Shown: in pieces, positions 57,341-64,000 of the stretch | Layout: every line of letters begins with the position of its first letter | Numbering within the stretch: the first letter of the stretch is position 1 | Assembly (NCBI RefSeq): GCF_008831285.2 | Contig: NC_045147.1 | Span: 13,494,854-13,558,853, forward strand | DNA length: 64,000 nucleotides | DNA from: Nymphaea colorata | Lineage: Eukaryota; Streptophyta; Magnoliopsida; Nymphaeales; Nymphaeaceae | Direction of reading: 5' to 3' | Position numbers and translations under genes: made by a program | Notes under the pieces: generated by a model | Database searches by the model: none | What the model saw: the letters and a program-made list of their open reading frames with translations, nothing else | What the model was told of the DNA's origin: nothing

Positions 57341-58699
57341 CAAACCAGCGGAGCAAAGCGCTTGGATCCATATTTTTTTTTATATATTACACCATTACTA
57401 AGATCCAAATTACATGTTATTCTAGTTGGATCGGTATTCAAAAATATATAACATGATTGAGTTTGAATCCAAATTCAAATTGGATTGCGTGGGGTCTGAT
57501 TAGGTCGAACTTCATAGAGGCTGGATGGGTCTGACTCGAATGAGTGGTTTACATTTCCAATTGCCAACTTATAATTCGCAAGTGACATATGTAGATGGCA
57601 AAAGCTACAGATAACAGATTAAATACACTTTGACAGAAGTAGATTTTCCAAATTAAGTGACACATAAGTAAACGTGTCTATAATTTTGATCAAATTAGCC
57701 TAATCAAGAGCGGATGTTTTATAAGGTTCATCTCATAAGAATTAAGACTTAAATTGTCGAACCTGACATGTAAACAGGGCTTCATAGCACTAATGCCAAA
57801 AACAAGTGATCATGAATGTGGCAAAACAAAAGCCTTTAAACTGCTTCTTTTAGGTAATGTACCATCCCTTTCCAGCTCCATCTTGCGGCATTGCAAGTCT
57901 TGGCGCAAAATATGCATCATGTTCTGATTGGGAACATGCATGGAAGACCTGCCCCAAAGCTCTTGGTCTAAGGCTTGCAGAGAACATTCTGTTCTTATAA
58001 CAAGTAGCCAAAATTACGTTTCAAGAACACTATGTTCTACGTCCTATTTGAACAAGAAAAATAATGTAATTTTGATGTTGCATTTTACTTTTACCTCAGT
58101 TTCAGCACTTTGCCGCACGGTATGAGATGCATCCGACGCGCGCACACACACTCTTAAAATGTCAATCAATGGTGGCACTCCGTCTACGGGTGGCCTCAAA
58201 CAATTGGAGCGGAGAAACGAAGTTGCTTACCCTTTCATGACCTCTTTCATTTACCTCGTGAAAGCAAACACTGCAATTGATATTTAAAAAAGCGAAATTG
58301 CCGCTCTCCTACTGAGAATCACAGGACACTCTGTTTCACCGACCACTTTGAGCATACTGATGAAAACAACAGGATAGAAGGGTTAGGCGAAAGAAATTTT
58401 CCAAGGGATTAGCCTGAACGCGGTTATTGATTAACCTCCTTTATGAATTTGAGAGAGTGGCATGTCTAAGGATGATCGAAGAACGGCCAGCAGATGGTAG
58501 AAGGGAAATTCATATCAAGTGTGTGAAGTGGATGACCCAAGATAAAGTCTCAGCCCTGTTGTCGCCGGAGTTTTCTCCTGGTGTTGGTCCTTGTAATTCT
58601 AGTTAGTCGCCGGAGCTCAACATCGAATTTTAAAATGAAAAAAGCATGCAAAAGGCATCAACTCTTTTACTGGTACAGCCATCAATTTTGGTGTGAGAA

Positions 58700-58911
58700 G
58701 GGAGACATGGACATGGCAACGAATCAGATTCTTGATGGGCAGACAGTCGGTGAGTCACTGGGCGAAGTAGGCTTCCTCCTCTTGATCCAATTAATGGCCG
58801 AGGTTTCCGGAGGAGGTCCAGATCAATGGTGGCATTGAAGGTCATGGGCAGCACAGATCCGCCCGTGACAGTCGCAAAGCAAAACGAAAAGCCTTTGCCC
58901 ATAGACAACAA
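58700..58911 (-). pseudogene. Decayed COMT N-terminal fragment
   Basis: The minus-strand frame reads FATVTGGSVLPMTFNATIDL then DLL, which aligns with [21 protein letters not shown] then ELL near the start of the intact COMT at 63150. After a frame change LPIKNLI may correspond to LPTTNPD. The rest of the gene is absent. It is a relic of a second, same-orientation COMT copy about 1 kb past the 3' end of the intact gene, pointing to a past tandem duplication. Confidence 0.55.
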
Positions 58912-59869
58912 TCGATGGCGCTGCTGCTTTAGGTTGCGTTGCGTTCTTAATCATGACTCGGGATTGGAATAACAACATGGAAGTCATGAAAGGCCTAATT
59001 GGCCACTAGTCCTGCACTCTGCAGCCCACGTTCAGATGGATCTTACTCCTTAAAATTCATAAAGAAACTGTTGTTTTGGGTTAATCAACTTTACTACCTC
59101 TTCCAATCAATCAATGTCGAAAAGATAACCTTTCTTGGGGCATTTATGATGGAAGGAGAGGAATACTTAGGTCCCAAGTTTCAGGAATTTATCTCCAGTA
59201 TCTTCTTCCTTGCAGACACAGAAATTGCTTTTCGTCATTTTTTTTTTCCCACGACATTTTATCATGAACAAAGTTTATTTCCGGTCAAATATATGGCCGC
59301 CAGGCGCCAGTCCCCAATTTCTGTCGTCAAACATATATTGAGGATGACCTCGTTTCCTTTTTCTGCTTAGAAACAGAGAGATTTTACTTATCCACTTTGA
59401 AGGAGAACCAAAATTTAAGCCCTTTTGGAAGAGTTACTGTAAGCCTGTTGAATGATGTGATGTGTAGCTTTACACGGGTAGTCCTCTTTCAAGTTTTCGA
59501 TTCAAGTAGTATTTTAACTAGCCTCGAGTATTTGCCATAGATGTGGAACAATGAGTTTCGGACAGGCCACAGCAGTATACATACCAATTTAGTAATCAGG
59601 TCGTCTATTCTAAAAGATGGCGGTCAAATTTGCTTGCAAGCTCTTTCTCTCCTCGCCAAAAGTCTATTTGGAGAAAAGAAAATTTCAGATAGAGAGATTG
59701 ATCGATTGATCGGAATGAAGGAAAAGGGAAATAAAGCAACGCAGGAAGCTCATCATTTGGCCACACATACTTTAAAATGGATACAAGGGGGACAGCACAA
59801 GAGAAAGCCAGCAGCAAACACAAAAGTGCAACCGAACAGAACTCAAAGACAGCCGATAGATGTTATTGA

Positions 59870-62800
59870 CTACATCTTCTTGCGCAACTCGATGACCCAA
59901 GAATTATACACACAGCAGACGGGCTTGACCCCTGCGAACCCACTGGCCTCCGCCAGTTCTTCGAACTCCTTCAGCGTCCTCTCCTTTCCACCAGGGTTGT
60001 GGGCCAACATGATCATGTCCTGCTGAAAAAGGCTGTTACTGCCGTAACTGTGGTCGACGCTCTCCGGCAAGATCGCCTCAACCAAGATCACCTTGCCGTC
60101 CTCTGGCAGCGCCTTCCAGCAGTTCTTCAACAGCTTCACGCAGTACTCATCCCCCCAATCATGAAGGATCCACTGCACAACATCAATTAACAGTACTCAG
60201 TCTCCTCATCACCAGTACACACAAACAAGGCATATAATTTAATTTCTCCCATCGATGGTAAGAGGAACAAACCTTCATGAAGATAGCTTCTGCAATAGGA
60301 ACACCAGCAAACATATCACCACCAACGTGCTCCACACCTGCAGCAACAGCATCATAATTCATCAGATGCCCAATATGAATAAGAACAAGGTGAAAATTTT
60401 TTGAGTACCAATTGTCCGGCATAATTACCAGGAAATTGGGGAGCGTCGTCTATGACATGAGGAAGGTCGAAGTTGATGCCCTTGATATGGGGGTACTTGG
60501 CGACGATGAGGCTGAGGATGGCTCCAATGCCGCCGCCAACGTCGACGAGGGAGTGCAGCCCCTGGAAGCCGGTATAGGTCTCGAGGATCTTCTTCATAGT
60601 GAGGGTGGAGTGGTTGGACATCCCCTGGTTGAAGACCCGGTTGAAGCGGGGGTCGGTGCCGTGGTAGTTGAAGGCGGTCATGCCGTAGGCGCGGTTGAAG
60701 GGGATGCCGCCCTCCAGCACCGCATCCTTGAGGTAGTACCAGCTCTCCATCAGCACCTTGTCTTGGTTCATTAGGGCCAATGCAGCCGTGGACACACCGT
60801 CCTGGTTCCGGACCAAGAACTTGCACACCGGAGCTAGACCGTATCGTCTGGTTTCACCATATAGCTAATTAGCCACTTAGAAAATTAAAGTTCTAATGCT
60901 TATGTTAACTAGATTTGTCTTTTTTTCATTTCAATAGTGAGTGGTTCGTTCTACCACCTACCACCTCAAAAGAAAGCACTGGCCCTTTTCTCTTTCTTTA
61001 GACTTATTATTAAGATTTAGAGGAGGAGTGCATTAAAACGATTCCAAGATTTGAATACAAGTCCTCTAAAGGCACCTTGTCGGACAGTTAACAGTAGTTT
61101 AGCCAAGTGAGATTACTTATTACAACTTGAACTTTTGAGTCGAGTTTTTAAGAACAAGTTTGAATCAATCTCCTGTTGTGCGGCCCTAGCCCCACCTCTT
61201 AGGAGTCAATTGCCCGAACAGAAACCCGGTATAAATGTCCACGTGAGTTGGAAATATAAGAAAGTTTCCACCATTGGATGGATTTTCATTTCTCATCTAA
61301 CGATGTGGAAAAGTCTGTCGTGGAGGAAATTGCGAAGCTAAGGCAGAACGAATGGACTGTACTGTGTCTTTTTCTAGAGTCAGATCTTTGAGGATCTTTC
61401 CCACTTTGAACGCATGAGGAAGCACGACAAAAAGAAAAGTTACGACAGAAAGGAGCCGATGACCAGACATTCTGACTCTTCTGCCAAAAAGAAAAGCCCC
61501 AAATAGAGAAGCATGATCCGTTTTGCTTTGCAAAATACTATTTAAAAGTGCTCAAAAGATTTGCAGGACCCATAGAACCAAAAATCTGCGTGTCATCAAA
61601 CAAAATTTTCAGCAAATAAATGTAAGTTCGAAGTTCCAATTTTGTTCATAAAGAGTCAGCTTAAGTGAGAATTATAAATGCATTCTAAGAACGTAGTACC
61701 TTATATTAAGTAAACCGAGCTCGTCAAGAATCCATCCACAAATTAGAGACGGGCCCAGTAGGCCATGGGTGCGGTCCATTCTCGGTCAACTGCGTGGAGT
61801 GAAGTGGTGGGCAGGCTGAATCTAGGCCACCCAAACTAATAATAATTGGTGCTTTCAATGTGCGTGTCGATGCTTCCTCCTTGCTAAACGCAAGCCATGA
61901 AAGAATGCAAACAAAGTCGCCATTCTTTTAATTCTTTGTCAATAAATGCAGGTAGGTAGGGCCTCCCGTCTGAACCTCACTTAAATTTTTTTTTTTTAGA
62001 ATCATATGCAAATTTTTAAAAAAATTACTTATTTTATACGAAATAATATTTCAAACTTTGTTGAAATTTAAAAACTTTAATTCAATTCAGTGTCTTTCCT
62101 ATGCAAACCATGGCAGAGCAGCCTCGAATGTCCGTGGCTTCTCTCCGTCCACTTTGAAAAACAAAAACCGGCAATAGGCGTCGGCACTGAGAAACTTGCT
62201 GAGACGCTGTTTGTGATTGAGGATATTTTCCCACGCATGCCTAGAAAAATTTTCTCAGGTTCAACTTGGGAGTGCTTTAGAATCCCGAGGAGAAAGCAGG
62301 GTTCCATTTGAACCCCTGAACAACGTCATGTTGTTGGTAGAATCATCTAACGGGAAACCGATCTGATCTCTTATTGTTTTGTTATTTAGTTGGCGCCCGC
62401 GGCGCCGGCATCGGAGTCCACCAAATTCCACAAACACAAGCGCACAGTTCATTCATGCTGTTTCCCCTGTGTGCTTGCTGGATAGCTGAGAAAAGGAAAC
62501 TACTGCCTTGGTTTGCCCTCCAGAAACCGAATAGAAGTGTGGGATTGGGAAATATACAAAAGCCCATTCTCAACGAAAATAAGCATATTTTCCTCGAAAC
62601 GTTTTCGTTCGAGATCGAATAACGCCCGTCTGGAAACAAGAAGCAACTTCGAAATATAATTTCCACGTACGGGAAATTCATTCCTGAAGTAAAATTCTGC
62701 TTAACTCGGAAGCCAAAACCAGGGCCTCGAGGTCTGGTACCATCATAAGTTGGCTTTTCCGAAGCAATGCATAGAAAAGGCGAAGTGGGGAAAAATCGAA

Positions 62801-63150
62801 AGCCGGGAAAATCAGAGAAGGGAAGCGAGAAGGTTGGGGAGTCGTTACCTCCTGACTTTGCCGTGATCGTCGGTGTAGGTGGAGGCGGTGAGGACGGAGT
62901 GGCCGGCGAGGAGACGGAGCATGCGGTCGAGCATGAGGGGGGCGTCGGGGTTGGTGGTGGGAAGCTGGGCGGCGATCTCGGCGGGAGTGAGCTGCGCACC
63001 CTCCCCAGCCTTGGCCATGATCTCCAGCAGCTCCAGTTCGATCGCCGCCTTGAGGGTCATGGGAAGTATGGAGGAGCTCACCAGCTGCATGGCGAACTCG
63101 CAGGCCTCCTCCTCCGCCATCGCGTTCCCTACTTCCGCCTGCGAACCCAT
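59870..63150 (-). CDS. COMT: Caffeic acid/flavonoid 3-O-methyltransferase (COMT)
   Basis: Four exons on the minus strand: 63150-62849, 60847-60429, 60337-60273 and 60172-59870, all GT/AG, giving 362 residues, the standard COMT length. The N-terminal dimerisation domain has [20 protein letters not shown] and [14 protein letters not shown]. The SAM site is [12 protein letters not shown] followed by GINFDLPHV. Catalytic residues are H266 (WILHDW), E294 and E326 (NPGGKER), each three positions before those of alfalfa [20 protein letters not shown] and [15 protein letters not shown] are substrate-pocket blocks of class COMT enzymes. The enzyme uses SAM to methylate the 3/5-hydroxyl of caffeoyl- and 5-hydroxyconiferyl-type phenolics for syringyl lignin, and often flavonoids or melatonin precursors, in the cytosol. 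Intron 1 is 2.0 kb. The ATG at 63150 is the only one in frame; the frame upstream has no ATG. Confidence 0.95.
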
Positions 63151-63251
63151 GGACCAAACCACGCAGACAAAGAGAGGGAGGGAGGCAAAGAGGAAAGCTC
63201 AGGGGAGAAAAGACAGGCTTGTGTGGTGGGTGGTTGCAGGGCTTCGCTGTG

Positions 63252-63260
63252 ATATAAAGT
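63252..63260 (-). promoter_or_regulatory. TATA box of COMT
   Basis: CTTTATATC on the minus strand, about 105 bp upstream of the ATG, which places the start site near 63225 and leaves a CT-rich leader. Confidence 0.6.
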
Positions 63261-63267
63261 GCGTCGA

Positions 63268-63283
63268 GTTAGGTGCACCAACT
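63268..63283. promoter_or_regulatory. Two AC-elements (MYB sites) next to COMT TATA
   Basis: ACCTAAC on the minus strand (63268-63274) and ACCAACT on the plus strand (63277-63283) both fit the AC-element consensus ACC[A/T]A[A/C][C/T] bound by lignin-activating R2R3-MYBs. They lie directly upstream of the TATA box of this lignin-pathway gene. Confidence 0.5.
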
Positions 63284-63299
63284 CCGACGGTGGGTCCGC

Positions 63300-64000
63300 T
63301 TGATGCACTATCATTGTCTTTTCTCTTCTTTTCTTTCATACATTAATTCTTTCTCACTATCGCCCACACGCACACTAATTACAAAAACAAATCGCAAAAA
63401 CAAAAATAAAAAACAAATATAAAAAAAAATGATTTCCTTGAGAAAGGCGCTTGGTTGCTGCCTCATGAAGCAATGGAAAGTATGTTGGAGGATCGTTAAT
63501 TATATGTCAATTTTATTGCTTCCACTTTCCTTTTAATTTGGCGTAAATGTTGTGTTTAATAGTGATGTCTTTAATTATGAATAGATATAAGGACAAAATC
63601 ATAGTTATTGATTATTGGTTTTTGTTGAATAATGACATGGTTTGATTTGACTTGATGGCTCTAAACCCACTTATTAGCAGCTTTCATTCTAACTAAAAAA
63701 TAATAATAAAAACCATAACAACCAATGATTTAACAATGGTGCTTATAAATTCCTCAAAATTTCTCACAATCTTATCTACCAAACTAATTTTTCACTCTTC
63801 TGTATGTTCTTGCATGTAGGATCTGAAGAATTTTTTCTCATGTCAAATGTTATGACTTAACTTTATGAATCATAACCGTTCTCACAATATTAGATACCTG
63901 AGTAAACTTTTTAATGGGGCATTATGAATAAAGCATAGACACTTTACAGCTGCAGCTAGATTAGGTGAGCTTAGAAAAAGTTTAAAAACAGAATTTGCAA
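63300..64000. other. COMT upstream flank
   Basis: AT-rich sequence without recognisable genes or repeats up to the window edge. Confidence 0.5.

Larger units (their letters stand above)
55906..58690. other. Intergenic, no gene
   Basis: AT-rich. It contains a (TA)n run (57096-57125) and a 50-bp tandem duplication (57241-57340). The minus frame 56088-56366 has no recognised domain. Confidence 0.4.

Noticed and set aside
59541..60026. 161-residue plus-strand frame
   Set aside because: It overlaps the COMT last exon and 3'UTR in antisense and shows no recognisable domain.
60412..60774. Plus-strand open frame over COMT exon 2
   Set aside because: Mirror of the coding strand; the minus strand encodes the SAM-binding motif.
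43126..63150. Plant biosynthetic gene cluster
   Set aside because: Only two pathway-type genes of common families are present, separated by 15 kb of transposon debris; kept only as a low-weight hypothesis.
62767..63346. Two long plus-strand frames over COMT exon 1
   Set aside because: Antisense shadows of a GC-rich exon.
1..64000. CRISPR arrays, operons, ribosome-binding sites, phage or IS elements
   Set aside because: The window is plant nuclear DNA; the direct repeats seen are microsatellites, local duplications or transposon parts, with no regular spacer pattern.

Overview
This is nuclear DNA from a flowering plant. The evidence is a set of intron-containing plant genes: plastid ribosomal protein L11 with a transit peptide, the vacuolar zinc transporter MTP1, a group Ia bHLH factor, a DMR6-type oxygenase and a lignin-type COMT. 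Around them lie Ty1/copia, Ty3/gypsy, L1-type LINE and CACTA relics and long (GA)n and (TA)n tracts. I cannot place the species. Exon boundaries were read by eye from GT/AG sites and family alignment, so they are strong proposals rather than transcript-supported models.

Layout: 1-1963 is the 5' part of a minus-strand Ty1/copia element with an open gag-pol frame running off the left edge. 2111-6170 is a dead Ty3/gypsy element with diverged LTRs and a fresh-looking 402-bp internal tandem duplication. 9779-13888 is RPL11 (+, four exons). 15.7-16.7 kb holds gene debris: an LRR fragment, a truncated mTERF gene and palindromes. 17.5-22.8 kb is MTP1 (+): one coding exon preceded by a probable long 5'UTR intron. 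24289-28628 is a bHLH67-like gene (-, four exons). 28.7-43.1 kb is gene-poor and repeat-rich, with a solo-LTR candidate, a SINE candidate, a GC-armed insertion and a LINE tail. 43126-44733 is a DMR6-like 2-oxoglutarate dioxygenase (-, four exons). 44.8-58.6 kb is again gene-poor, with a CACTA fragment and a 3-kb LINE fossil. 59870-63150 is COMT (-, four exons), with a decayed COMT 5' fragment about 1 kb beyond its 3' end.

The host genes form no shared system. RPL11 serves plastid translation, MTP1 vacuolar zinc loading, and the bHLH factor epidermal or stomatal-type transcription. The nearest thing to a functional grouping is phenolic metabolism on the minus strand: the DMR6-like oxygenase (salicylate or flavonoid substrate) and COMT sit about 15 kb apart, and the proximal COMT promoter carries two MYB AC-elements. 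I found no convincing novel system. The best leads are the 402-bp duplication, the expanded His-rich loop of MTP1, the mTERF fragment flanked by direct repeats, a repeat family with a TGGGCAATTGCCCA core in four places, and the isolated CACTA-derived ORF.
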